Assembly: GCA_016218825.1 (NCBI GenBank) | Contig: JACRCV010000087.1 | Coordinates: 62,001-126,000 of the forward strand | Reading direction: 5' to 3' | From: Deltaproteobacteria bacterium | GTDB lineage: Bacteria > Myxococcota > XYA12-FULL-58-9 | DNA: 64,000 bases | Part shown: in pieces, positions 1 through 7,822 of the stretch | Layout: each line of letters starts with the position of its first letter | Numbering within the stretch: position 1 is the first letter of the stretch | Made by a program: the position numbers and the translations under genes | The notes under the pieces: generated by a model | Databases searched by the model: none | The model's input: the letters and a program-made list of their open reading frames with translations, nothing else | Told to the model about the DNA's origin: nothing

Positions 1-509
1 TCGACGCCGAGCAGCTGCCGTTTGCCGCCGGCGAGCTGAAGGCGATCCTGATGATCGACGTCCTGCATCACCTACGGCAGCCGGCGCGGTTCCTCGAGGA
101 GGCGGCGCGCGTCGTGCGGCCGGGCGGGATCGTCGGCATGATCGAGCCGTGGGTGACACCGTGGTCGAGGCTGGTCTACGCCCATCTGCACCCCGAGCCC
201 TTCGATCCCGAGGCCTCGTGGGAGGTGGACGGCGACGGCCCGCTGTCGCGCGCCAACGGCGCGTTGCCGTGGATCTTGTTCGCGCGGGACCGCGACCGCT
301 TCGCGCGCCAAGAGCGCGAGTGGACGATCGCGACGATCCGGCCGCTGATGCCGGTCGCCTACCTGCTCGCCGGCGGCGTCTCGCTCCGGCTGTCGCTGCC
401 GGGGCAGAGCTACCCGCTCGTGCGCCGCCTGGAGCGACTCCTCGGGCGCGCGACCGAAAAGACCGCGATGTTCGCCCACATCGTCCTCGAGCGCAGCGCG
501 CCGAGGTGA
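1..509 (+). CDS. SAM-dependent methyltransferase, 5'-truncated by window edge
   Basis: Only the C-terminal half is present; the frame is open to the window edge, so the start lies upstream. The first visible residues (AEQLPF, then MIDVLHHL and the EEAARVVRPGG segment) match motifs II/III of class I SAM-dependent methyltransferases of the Methyltransf_11 type. The N-terminal glycine-rich SAM-binding motif is not in the window. The rest lacks clear substrate-specific motifs, so the methyl acceptor is unknown. The stop TGA is followed by a 123-nt gap before the M64 peptidase gene. Family assignment is fairly sure; function beyond methyl transfer is not. Confidence 0.8.
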   Translation, partial: DAEQLPFAAGELKAILMIDVLHHLRQPARFLEEAARVVRPGGIVGMIEPWVTPWSRLVYAHLHPEPFDPEASWEVDGDGPLSRANGALPWILFARDRDRFARQEREWTIATIRPLMPVAYLLAGGVSLRLSLPGQSYPLVRRLERLLGRATEKTAMFAHIVLERSAPR

Positions 510-632
510 TCGATCTGCAGGCAAAACCAGCGCTTTCTCGCGAAACCAATCGCCGCCGCTGCCGAAAACCTCAAGTGGTGCGGTCCGACCGCGGGCGCCG
601 ACGACGGCGCGACGCCGCCCCTGGAGCAGCTG

Positions 633-2075
633 ATGCGAAATATCCTGTGTTTATGGATCGTTACGGCCGCAGCTTGCGCCGTCGGCGACGGCAACGTCAG
701 CGTCGATCTCGAGGGCGGCGCTCCGGATGACCTCGAGATCCGGATGGTGCTCGACACCGGGGGCCTGCGGTTGAGCAACGTCGGCCGGGCGGCCGGCGTC
801 ACCTTGCCACGCAACACCGACGCCAGCCTGCTGCGCTTCGAGGTCGTGGACCAGCATGGAGTCACGCGGCGCTCCGGCTCGCTCTTCGACCCTCGCCAGG
901 CGCGGTCGGAGACGGTCGAGGACGGCCGGCTCACGGCGCGCCGGGTCGCGACCGACAAGGGTCTGCTGACCTTGCGGGTGCCGCCGATTTGGAGCGAGGT
1001 CATCGTCTTCGAGGCCGACGAGCGCGGCTGGCACGAGCTCGGGCGCGCTCAGGTCGACCCGGCGCTCGCCACCGCTTCGTCCGCCGCGCTCTTGAATCGC
1101 AGCGCCGACGTCCTCGGCGGCGCCGTCAAGATCGTGGACCACGGCGCACCGACGGCGAAGCTCGACCTGCTGTTCTTGCCCGAGGGCTACACCGCCGCCG
1201 AGATGGAGAAGTTCCACGCCGACGTCCAGACCTCGATCGACAGCATGGCGGCGCTCCCCGACTTTCAGCCCTATTGGGGGTTCTTCAATGTTTGGCGCCA
1301 GGACGTGCGCTCGCGGCAGAGCGGCGTCGACGATCCGACCCAGGGGATGATCCGCGACACCGCCTTCGACGTCAGCTTCAACCAGAGCGGCGTCTACCGC
1401 TGCGTCTACCCGCAATCGACCGACGCCTACGAGGCGGTGGTCGACCTCGGCAAACAGGTCGGCGCCGACTTCGTCGTGATCCTGGTGAACAGCGACGTCT
1501 ACGGCGGCTGCGCGGCCGGGCCCTTCGTGCTCCAGACCCGCTCCAGTTACGGCGGCGCCATCCTCGGCCACGAGCTCGCCCACAGCGTCTTCCACCTCGC
1601 CGACGAGTACTCCGCCGGCACCTGCGAGAGCGGCAACGGCGGCCTGAACGTCGCCCTCGGCAGCAGCCGCGACCTGATCCCGTGGGCCGACATGCTGACC
1701 ACCGACCGCCTGCCGACGCCGGCGACGGACGCCTACCAGACCACGGTCGGCGCCTTCGAGGGCGCCGGCTACTGCGAGCACGGCAAATACCGACCGCAGC
1801 TCACCTGCATGATGCGAGATCTCGCGGCGCCGATGTGCGCGGTTTGCAAGCGCGAGATCCAGCGCTACTTCGGCAACCTCGCGGCGCACGGCGGCACCGC
1901 GTGCACCGGCACCTCCTGCAGCAACCCCAACTGCCCCGCGACCTGGCGCGGTGACGGCCTGTGTGATCCGTGTCTCCAGGACGATCCCGACTGCAGCAGC
2001 ACCTGCCCCGCCAGCTGGGCCGGCGACGGCTGGTGCGATGCGTGTGTCCGCAACGACCCCGACTGTCAGCCGTGA
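633..2075 (+). CDS. Secreted M64-family (IgA peptidase-like) zinc metallopeptidase with two C-terminal Cys-rich repeats
   Basis: 480 residues. The ATG follows GGAG at good spacing. The N-terminus is a short hydrophobic signal (ILCLWIVTAAAC) with a weak lipobox-like end, so export is likely and lipidation uncertain. The middle carries the M64 signature: KLDLLFLPEGYTAAEM (about residue 185) and the zinc site GHELAHSVFHLADEY (about 312-326), in which both His of HExxH and the downstream Asp-Glu-Tyr are kept. The last 55 residues hold two copies of C-P-A-[ST]-W-x-G-D-G-x-C-D-x-C-x4-DPDC, a Lin-12/Notch-like spacing. The substrate cannot be told from sequence. The first codons are AT-rich compared with the rest of the gene. 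Confidence 0.88.
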   Translation: MRNILCLWIVTAAACAVGDGNVSVDLEGGAPDDLEIRMVLDTGGLRLSNVGRAAGVTLPRNTDASLLRFEVVDQHGVTRRSGSLFDPRQARSETVEDGRLTARRVATDKGLLTLRVPPIWSEVIVFEADERGWHELGRAQVDPALATASSAALLNRSADVLGGAVKIVDHGAPTAKLDLLFLPEGYTAAEMEKFHADVQTSIDSMAALPDFQPYWGFFNVWRQDVRSRQSGVDDPTQGMIRDTAFDVSFNQSGVYRCVYPQSTDAYEAVVDLGKQVGADFVVILVNSDVYGGCAAGPFVLQTRSSYGGAILGHELAHSVFHLADEYSAGTCESGNGGLNVALGSSRDLIPWADMLTTDRLPTPATDAYQTTVGAFEGAGYCEHGKYRPQLTCMMRDLAAPMCAVCKREIQRYFGNLAAHGGTACTGTSCSNPNCPATWRGDGLCDPCLQDDPDCSSTCPASWAGDGWCDACVRNDPDCQP

Positions 2076-2142
2076 GCGCCGCTCACCTCTGATTCAACGG
2101 AGTGCCACCGTGTCGAGCCGACCTCCGAACCGAGGTGCTCTT

Positions 2143-3549
2143 GTGCGGCCCAAGGCAGACCTGAGCCGACTGCTGCGACCCCGCGCCGTCGCCGTCGTCG
2201 GCGCCACCGCGAAGTCGGGCAAGGTGGGCCGCATCATCTTCGAGACCCTGCTGCGCGCCGAGCGCCCGGTCTATCCGGTGCACCCCACCGAGGCCACGAT
2301 CCTCGGGCGCCAGGCCTTCAAGCAGGTCTCCGAGCTGCCCGCAGAGGTCGACGTCGCGGTGATCGCCACCGGCGCCGAGCGCGCCACCGAGGCCGCCGAG
2401 GCCTGCGCCGCGCACGGCATCCCGTTCATCATCCCAGTGGCCGGCGGCTTCGCCGAGGTCGGCGGCTCGGGCGCAGCGCTCGAAGACCGACTCCGCAAGC
2501 TCCTCGAGACCACCGCCACCCGCATCCTCGGCCCCAACACCCTCGGCCTGTTCGTGCCCCAGGAGCGGCTCGACACCATCTTCGTCGAGCACGGCGACCA
2601 CGTGCTGGCGCAAGGCGGCGGCGTCGCGTTCATCACCCAGAGCGGCTCGGTGGGGGTCGAGGCGCTGGGGCTCGAGAGCAACATCGGCTTCGGGCTGCGC
2701 GCCTTCGTCGGCCTCGGCAACAAGGTCGATCTCGACGAGGTCGACTTCATGCAGCACTTCGCCGACGACGAGCGCACCACCTGCGTCGCGCTCTACGTCG
2801 AGGCGCTCCCGAACGGGCACGAGTTCCTCGAAGCGGCCGGAAAGCTCGCCCGCCGCAAGCCGGTGGTGGTCCTGAAGGCGGGCCGCACCCCGACCGCCGC
2901 CGCCGCCGCGAGCTCGCACACCGGGAGGCTCGCCGGCTCCGACCGGGTGGTGTCGGGCGCCTTTCGCCAGTTCGGCATCCAGCGGGTCTTCGACGAGGAG
3001 CAGCTCTGTGACGCGGCGCGCGTCCTCGCGGTCACCAGGCCGCCCGAGGGCCGCCGCGTCGGCATCGTCTCGCCGGCGGGCGGCTACGGGGTCATGGCGA
3101 CCGACTACGTCGAGGCTGCCGATCCGATCGTGCCGCTCGCGATGGCCAAGCTCGCGCCGGAGACCGAGACCCGCCTCGGGGCCGTGGCGCCGGCGTTCGC
3201 CTCGTTGCACAACCCCGTCGACCTGACCGCGAGCGCCACCGACGCGATGACCGTCGACGCGGTGCGCGCGGTCGCGGAGGACCCCGGGGTCGACATCGTC
3301 CTCTGCGTCGCGCTGTTCGCGCCGCCCGGCATCACCGACGGGCTGATCCGCGCGATCTGCGGCCTGCAGCCCGAGCTCACCAAGCCCTTGATCCTGGTGG
3401 CGCAGTTCGGGCCGTTCACCAACGGCCACCTCAGCCGTTTCCACGACCACGGCGTCATCGGCTTTCCGAGCATCGCCCGCGCGGTGCGCGCCGTCCGTTG
3501 GCTGGTCGAGCGCCATCAGATCAGCAGCCGCCACCGAGGTGCGCCATGA
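2143..3549 (+). CDS. ADP-forming acyl-CoA (acetyl-CoA) synthetase, alpha subunit
   Basis: About 468 residues. It carries the CoA-binding Rossmann start LLRPRAVAVVGATAKSGKVG, the succinyl-CoA ligase-like segment ILGPNTLGL and the later NPVDLTASATDA block, as in the alpha subunit of NDP-forming acyl-CoA synthetases. These enzymes convert acyl-CoA, ADP and phosphate to the acid, CoA and ATP. The frame is open further upstream, but GTG at 2143 with a preceding GAGGTG places the N-terminus where the family normally begins; GTG at 2110 is the alternative. The stop overlaps the beta-subunit ATG (ATGA), so the two are probably co-translated. Substrate preference (acetate or other acids) is inferred, not seen. 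Confidence 0.88.
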   Translation: MRPKADLSRLLRPRAVAVVGATAKSGKVGRIIFETLLRAERPVYPVHPTEATILGRQAFKQVSELPAEVDVAVIATGAERATEAAEACAAHGIPFIIPVAGGFAEVGGSGAALEDRLRKLLETTATRILGPNTLGLFVPQERLDTIFVEHGDHVLAQGGGVAFITQSGSVGVEALGLESNIGFGLRAFVGLGNKVDLDEVDFMQHFADDERTTCVALYVEALPNGHEFLEAAGKLARRKPVVVLKAGRTPTAAAAASSHTGRLAGSDRVVSGAFRQFGIQRVFDEEQLCDAARVLAVTRPPEGRRVGIVSPAGGYGVMATDYVEAADPIVPLAMAKLAPETETRLGAVAPAFASLHNPVDLTASATDAMTVDAVRAVAEDPGVDIVLCVALFAPPGITDGLIRAICGLQPELTKPLILVAQFGPFTNGHLSRFHDHGVIGFPSIARAVRAVRWLVERHQISSRHRGAP

Positions 3550-4214
3550 GCCCCGACCTCGCCGCTTGGCTCGAGAGCCTGCGGGTGCCGCAGCGGCCCG
3601 ACGAGTGGGAGGTGAAGGCCGCGCTCGCCCTCTACGGCGTCCGCGCGCCCCGGGGCGTACGGTTGAGCCCGGACGAGGCGCTGCCGCGCCTCACCTTCGG
3701 CGAGCCGTACGTGGTCAAGGTCTGCTCGCCCGACATCCTCCACAAGACCGAGCAACGCGGCGTGCGTCTGAAGATCGAGGCCGCGGCCCTCGCCGACGCC
3801 GTGGCCGACCTGCGCCGCCGCTTCCCAGGACAGCCGCTGCTCGTCGAAGAGCACCTGAAGCTCTCGGGCCGCGAGTGCATCGTCGGCGCGCTCGTCGACC
3901 GCGAGTTCGGCCCGGCGGTGATGGTCGGCGCCGGGGGCATCCTGACCGAGATCTACCGCGACGTCGCCTTCCGCCTCGCCCCCTGCGAGCCGGACGAGGC
4001 GGTGCGGATGATCGGCGAGCTCAAGATCGCGCCGTTGTTCTCCGGGTTCCGCGGCATCACGATGGACGCCGCGGCGCTCGCGCAGGTGATCGCCGCGACC
4101 TCGCAGCTCGCGGTCGACCTGGGCGACCGCTTCAGTCAGCTGGACATCAACCCGGTCGGCGATGCCGGCGACGCCTGGGTGGCCCTGGACGCCAAGCTCA
4201 TCCTCAAGACCTGA
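3546..4214 (+). CDS. ADP-forming acyl-CoA synthetase, beta subunit (ATP-grasp)
   Basis: About 222 residues, the size of a separate beta subunit. The ATP-grasp_5 fold is recognisable from YVVKVCSPDILHKTEQRGV, where Lys binds nucleotide and His-Lys-Thr is a family hallmark, and from GRECIVGALVDREFGPAVMV, DVAFRLAPC and QLDINPV near the C-terminus. It starts inside the stop of the alpha gene (ATGA overlap), which fits a stable two-subunit enzyme. With the PFOR gene at 29860-33420 it could form a pyruvate to acetate route that yields ATP. The next gene is convergent, with 13 nt between stops. Confidence 0.88.
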   Translation: MSPDLAAWLESLRVPQRPDEWEVKAALALYGVRAPRGVRLSPDEALPRLTFGEPYVVKVCSPDILHKTEQRGVRLKIEAAALADAVADLRRRFPGQPLLVEEHLKLSGRECIVGALVDREFGPAVMVGAGGILTEIYRDVAFRLAPCEPDEAVRMIGELKIAPLFSGFRGITMDAAALAQVIAATSQLAVDLGDRFSQLDINPVGDAGDAWVALDAKLILKT

Positions 4215-4227
4215 CGACGCGCCACCC

Positions 4228-5889
4228 TCACCTCTCGCGACCGTCGACGATGGTGCGCAGCACCCGCGTGGTCGCGAGCTCGGTCGCCGCGACGCTCCTG
4301 GGATCGCGGTCGACCACTGTCAGGTCGGCCTTGGCGCCCGGGGCGATCCGCCCCAGATCGGAGTCCATCGCCGCCGCCGCCGCGCCCCCGGTGTAAGCCA
4401 CGAGAGCCGCGCCAATTGGCAGGCGCTCGCCCGGCATGAACCCCTCCTTGGGCTCGCCTTTCAGATCTTGCCTGGTGACCGCGGCATACAGCCCCAACCA
4501 CGGGCTCACGTCTTCGACCGGCGCGTCGGAGCCAAACGCCAGGGTCACGCCCCGATCCGCGAGCTGCCGCCAGGCGTACGCCCCGCGAAGCCGCTCGGCC
4601 CCGAGCCTCGCCTCGGCCCACGGCATGTCGCTCGTCGCGTGGGTGGGTTGCATGCTGGCGATGATCTCGAGCGCCGCGAAGCGGTCGAAATCAGGAGGGG
4701 AGATCACCTGCGCGTGCTCGATCCGATGCCGGACGCCGCCGCCGTTGCCGATCGCGGCCAGGGCATCGAGCGCCACCCGCACGCCCCGGTCGCCAATCGC
4801 ATGCACCGCGACCTGGTAGCCGGCGGCGGCGACGCGCCGGCTCCGTTGTGCGAGCACCGCCGGCGGCGTGAGGAGCAGCCCGGGACTCTGCGGCGCGTCG
4901 CTGTAGGGCGCGAGCAACGCCGCGCCGCGCGAGCCCAGCGCCCCGTCGGCGAAGAGCTTGACGCCGACCACCCGCAGCAGCCCCTGCCGCCGAGGCGGCT
5001 CCTGCAAAAGCGGCGCGAGCTCCGCGTCGGTGCCCGAGAGGTAGGCGGTCACCCGGACCGGCAGCGCGTCCGCGACCGCCAGCGCCTCGAGCTCGGCGAG
5101 CATCGCCGGGGTCGTGCCCATGTCGTGGACGCCGGTCAGGCCGACCGCGGCACACTTGCGCAACGCCGCGGCCAAGTCGGCGCGCAGCTCGGCACCGGTG
5201 GCTTGCGGCTGCACCGCGGTTACCAGATCCATGGCGTTGTCGATGAGGATGCCGGTCGGCGCCCCGTCGGCGCCGGCGACGATCTCCCCTCCCGGTGGAC
5301 TCTTCGTCTTCCGGTCGATGCCGGCCAGCGCCAGCGCCCGCGAGTTGACCCACGCCGCGTGGCCGTCGATCCGCTCGAGCCACACCGGGCGATCGGCGAC
5401 CACCCTGTCCAGGTCGGCGGCGGTCGGGAACCGCGGCGTAGGCCAGTCGTTCTGATCCCAACCCCGGCCCCGCAACCACCGATTCGCGGCCGCGTGCGTC
5501 GCGCCGCCCTGCACCCGGGCAAGGGTGGCTGCGAGCGACGGCGCACCGACCAGATCGATCTCCCGCGCCGCCTCCCCGAGGCTCTGCAAGTGTAGATGCG
5601 CATCCACGAGACCGGGGAGCACGGTCGCGCCGGCGAGATCGATCGTCTTCCCGGAGACGGATGCGGGCGGCGCGCCGGTCCAGACGTGGGTGATTCGGTC
5701 GCCCGCGACGCGGAGCGCGGCCGCCACCGGCTGTGTCGGATCGAGGGTCACGACGTTGGCGTTGACGAAGATCACCGCCACGGACGCCTCCGAAGGCACC
5801 GCCCTGCCCGAGGGGGACGAAGTACAACCCACGACCAGGCACACCTGGATGATCCCACCCTGCACCGCCCTTCGCATCGGCCGCGCCAT
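4228..5889 (-). CDS. Amidohydrolase (YtcJ/Amidohydrolase_3 type) lipoprotein
   Basis: 553 residues. A lipoprotein signal ends in LVVGC about 22 residues in, so the enzyme should be membrane-anchored outside the cytoplasm. Metal-dependent amidohydrolase features are clear: GLVDAHLHL (HxH metal ligands), GVHDMG, HAIGDRGV, HRIEHAQV and GSDAPVED (metal Asp). This order is that of the YtcJ-like group, whose members hydrolyse varied C-N bonds; the substrate is unknown. No strong Shine-Dalgarno precedes the ATG at 5889, and the ATG four codons in is possible. It is convergent with the acyl-CoA synthetase genes and follows the radical SAM gene on the same strand by 21 nt, so the two may be co-transcribed. 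Confidence 0.85.
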   Translation of the reverse strand: MARPMRRAVQGGIIQVCLVVGCTSSPSGRAVPSEASVAVIFVNANVVTLDPTQPVAAALRVAGDRITHVWTGAPPASVSGKTIDLAGATVLPGLVDAHLHLQSLGEAAREIDLVGAPSLAATLARVQGGATHAAANRWLRGRGWDQNDWPTPRFPTAADLDRVVADRPVWLERIDGHAAWVNSRALALAGIDRKTKSPPGGEIVAGADGAPTGILIDNAMDLVTAVQPQATGAELRADLAAALRKCAAVGLTGVHDMGTTPAMLAELEALAVADALPVRVTAYLSGTDAELAPLLQEPPRRQGLLRVVGVKLFADGALGSRGAALLAPYSDAPQSPGLLLTPPAVLAQRSRRVAAAGYQVAVHAIGDRGVRVALDALAAIGNGGGVRHRIEHAQVISPPDFDRFAALEIIASMQPTHATSDMPWAEARLGAERLRGAYAWRQLADRGVTLAFGSDAPVEDVSPWLGLYAAVTRQDLKGEPKEGFMPGERLPIGAALVAYTGGAAAAAMDSDLGRIAPGAKADLTVVDRDPRSVAATELATTRVLRTIVDGRER

Positions 5890-5910
5890 ACTATGCCGGA
5901 AAGCACGGCG

Positions 5911-7005
5911 CTAGCCGGAGAGCCGCACCGGCAGGCGGCGGCTACCCCAGGTACCAGGGAGCGCGTCGAAGCGGCCGGCGATTTCAGTGCCGCAGGCGGC
6001 GCACGCCCCGTGCTTCAGGCCCCAGGTGCCGACGTCGTAGCCGTCGCGACCGATGACCAGGGCGGCACACGAGGGACAGCGCGTGCTCTGCCCCTCGGGG
6101 TCGTGAACGTTGCCGGTGTAGACGTAGCGCAGCCCCGCGCCCTTGGCCTGAGTGCGGGCCCGGCTCAGCGTCGCGGCCGGCGTCGGTGGACGGTCGAGGA
6201 GCTTGTAGTCGGGGTGAAACGCGGAGAAGTGCAACGGCACGTCCGGCCCGAGGTTCTCCGCGACCCACTCGGACAACGCCTGGATCTCGGCGACCGAGTC
6301 GTTCTCTCCCGGGATGAGGAGCGTCGTGATCTCCAGCCACACCGAGGTCTCGTGACGCAGATAGCGCAGGGTGTCGAGCACCGGCGCGAGGTGCCCGGCG
6401 GCGAGCTTGTGGTAGAAGCGCTCGTCGAAGGCCTTCAGGTCGACGTTGGCGGCGTCGATGTGCGCGAAGAAGCGCTCGCGCGCCGCGGCGCTGATGTAGC
6501 CGGCGGTCACCGCGACGGTCTTGACGCCCCGCGCCTGGCAGGCGATCGCGGTGTCGACCGCGTACTCGTGGAAGATCACCGGATCGTTGTAGGTGAACGC
6601 CACCGACCGCGAGCCGCTCGCGACCGCCGCGGCGGCGATTGCCTCCGGGGTCGCGGTCTCTGACATCAGCTCCACCTGACGCGCCCTGCTCGACCCCCAG
6701 TTCTGGCAGAAACGACAGCCGAGGTTGCAGCCCGCGGTACCGAACGACAGCACCGCGCTGCCGGGGTAGAAGTGGCAAAGCGGCTTCTTCTCGATCGGAT
6801 CGACGCAAAAGCCGGTGGACCGACCGTAAGTGGTCAGCACCACCTCCTGACCCCGAGCGGCGCGGACGAAACAGAATGCCCGCTGGCCATCCTTCAAGAT
6901 GCAGCCGCGCGGGCACAGATCGCAGCGCACTCGCCCGTCGGCGAGCGGCGCAAAGAACTCACCGCGCACCACCCCGGGCTCGAGCTCGATTCGGGACGCA
7001 CTCAT
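5911..7005 (-). CDS. amrS: AmmeMemoRadiSam-type radical SAM enzyme
   Basis: 364 residues from the ATG at 7005; an in-frame ATG at 7035 with a weak AGGG is the alternative start. It shows the full pattern of the AmrS family: an N-terminal VRCDLCPRGCILKDGQ Cys cluster, the radical SAM motif CNLGCRFCQNW (CxxxCxxC) for the 4Fe-4S cluster, AFTYNDPVIFHEY, and a C-terminal four-Cys zinc-ribbon-like segment (CPSC...CAAC). In many genomes the family is linked to Memo and AMMECR1 genes; neither is seen in this window, so the gene is an orphan here. The reaction is not established from sequence. The gene is divergent from the first PilZ gene, with about 98 nt between them. Confidence 0.87.
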   Translation of the reverse strand: MSASRIELEPGVVRGEFFAPLADGRVRCDLCPRGCILKDGQRAFCFVRAARGQEVVLTTYGRSTGFCVDPIEKKPLCHFYPGSAVLSFGTAGCNLGCRFCQNWGSSRARQVELMSETATPEAIAAAAVASGSRSVAFTYNDPVIFHEYAVDTAIACQARGVKTVAVTAGYISAAARERFFAHIDAANVDLKAFDERFYHKLAAGHLAPVLDTLRYLRHETSVWLEITTLLIPGENDSVAEIQALSEWVAENLGPDVPLHFSAFHPDYKLLDRPPTPAATLSRARTQAKGAGLRYVYTGNVHDPEGQSTRCPSCAALVIGRDGYDVGTWGLKHGACAACGTEIAGRFDALPGTWGSRRLPVRLSG

Positions 7006-7103
7006 GGACGCGAGCTTAGGCTCGGGCGACCGCATCTGCCAACCCTGGCGCGGCGCGGCCGGCCCCTCGACTGCAGGACGTCCCCGGGCTAACGTCCTGG
7101 CGG

Positions 7104-7433
7104 ATGGCATCAGGTACAGAGCGCCGCCGCCCCCCGGGCCGCCGGGTCGCCACCCTCTTCGTGGGCATGGGGGACGCCAGCGTGCCGTTCGCGTGCACCC
7201 GCGATCTCAGCCTCTCCGGTCTGCTGCTCGAGACCGCGGTGCGGCCGCCGTTGCGCTCGCAGCTCGAGATCTCGCTGGCGTGGGGCGACGACGTGTTCTC
7301 CTGCCACGCGGCGGTCGTGCGCCACACCCCGCAGGGGATCGCCTTGGCGTTCTCCGATCCGGATGCCTATTTTCTTCAGGCGCTGCAAGAGATCATGGAC
7401 ACCGCACCGCCGGTGCCGGTGACCCCGCGCTGA
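7104..7433 (+). CDS. Small single-domain PilZ protein (first of a tandem pair)
   Basis: 109 residues, almost all a PilZ domain. The c-di-GMP-binding elements are present: an N-terminal R-P-P-G-R (RxxxR) and TRDLSLSGLLLET, which contains DxSxxG. The remainder alternates in the usual beta-barrel fashion (VFSCHAAVVRHTPQGIALAF). No output domain is attached, so it probably acts by binding a partner protein. A close relative lies 44 nt downstream on the same strand. The giant HEAT/repeat gene is convergent just beyond that, but no functional link can be shown. Confidence 0.88.
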   Translation: MASGTERRRPPGRRVATLFVGMGDASVPFACTRDLSLSGLLLETAVRPPLRSQLEISLAWGDDVFSCHAAVVRHTPQGIALAFSDPDAYFLQALQEIMDTAPPVPVTPR

Positions 7434-7477
7434 CGACCGCGTGGACCGAGCCTTCGCACCGATGCTAGGGTGGAGCA

Positions 7478-7804
7478 ATGGCGGACCTCGAAACCAATCG
7501 CGCCCCCCGCCATGACGTCACCATCTTCATCACCGCCGGCGATGACATGCTGCCTTTCGGCCGCACCCGCGACCTGAGCGTCAGCGGCGCGTTCATCGAG
7601 ACCACCGCCCGCCCGGACGTCGGCAGCACCCAGGAGTTCGCGATCGTGTGGGGCGAAGACACCCTCGTGTGCCCGGCCCGCATCGTCCGCCATGCCGACG
7701 ACGGCGTCGGGGTCGCGTTCCTCGAGCCCGAGGCGAGCTTCAAGGCGGCCGTCGAGGAGATCCTGCAGAGCGCCCCGGTGAAGCGCGTCACACCACGCCC
7801 GTAG
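7478..7804 (+). CDS. Small single-domain PilZ protein (second of a tandem pair)
   Basis: 108 residues, similar over its whole length to the preceding gene (TRDLSVSGAFIETTARP, CPARIVRHADDGVGVAF, LQSAPVKRVTPRP), so the two are tandem paralogues. DxSxxG is intact, but the N-terminal arginine motif is N-R-A-P-R-H, with two rather than three residues between the Arg. Ligand binding may therefore differ from its neighbour. Its stop is 18 nt from that of the convergent giant gene. Confidence 0.86.
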   Translation: MADLETNRAPRHDVTIFITAGDDMLPFGRTRDLSVSGAFIETTARPDVGSTQEFAIVWGEDTLVCPARIVRHADDGVGVAFLEPEASFKAAVEEILQSAPVKRVTPRP

Positions 7805-7822
7805 CTCGACCTTCGCGCCGGC

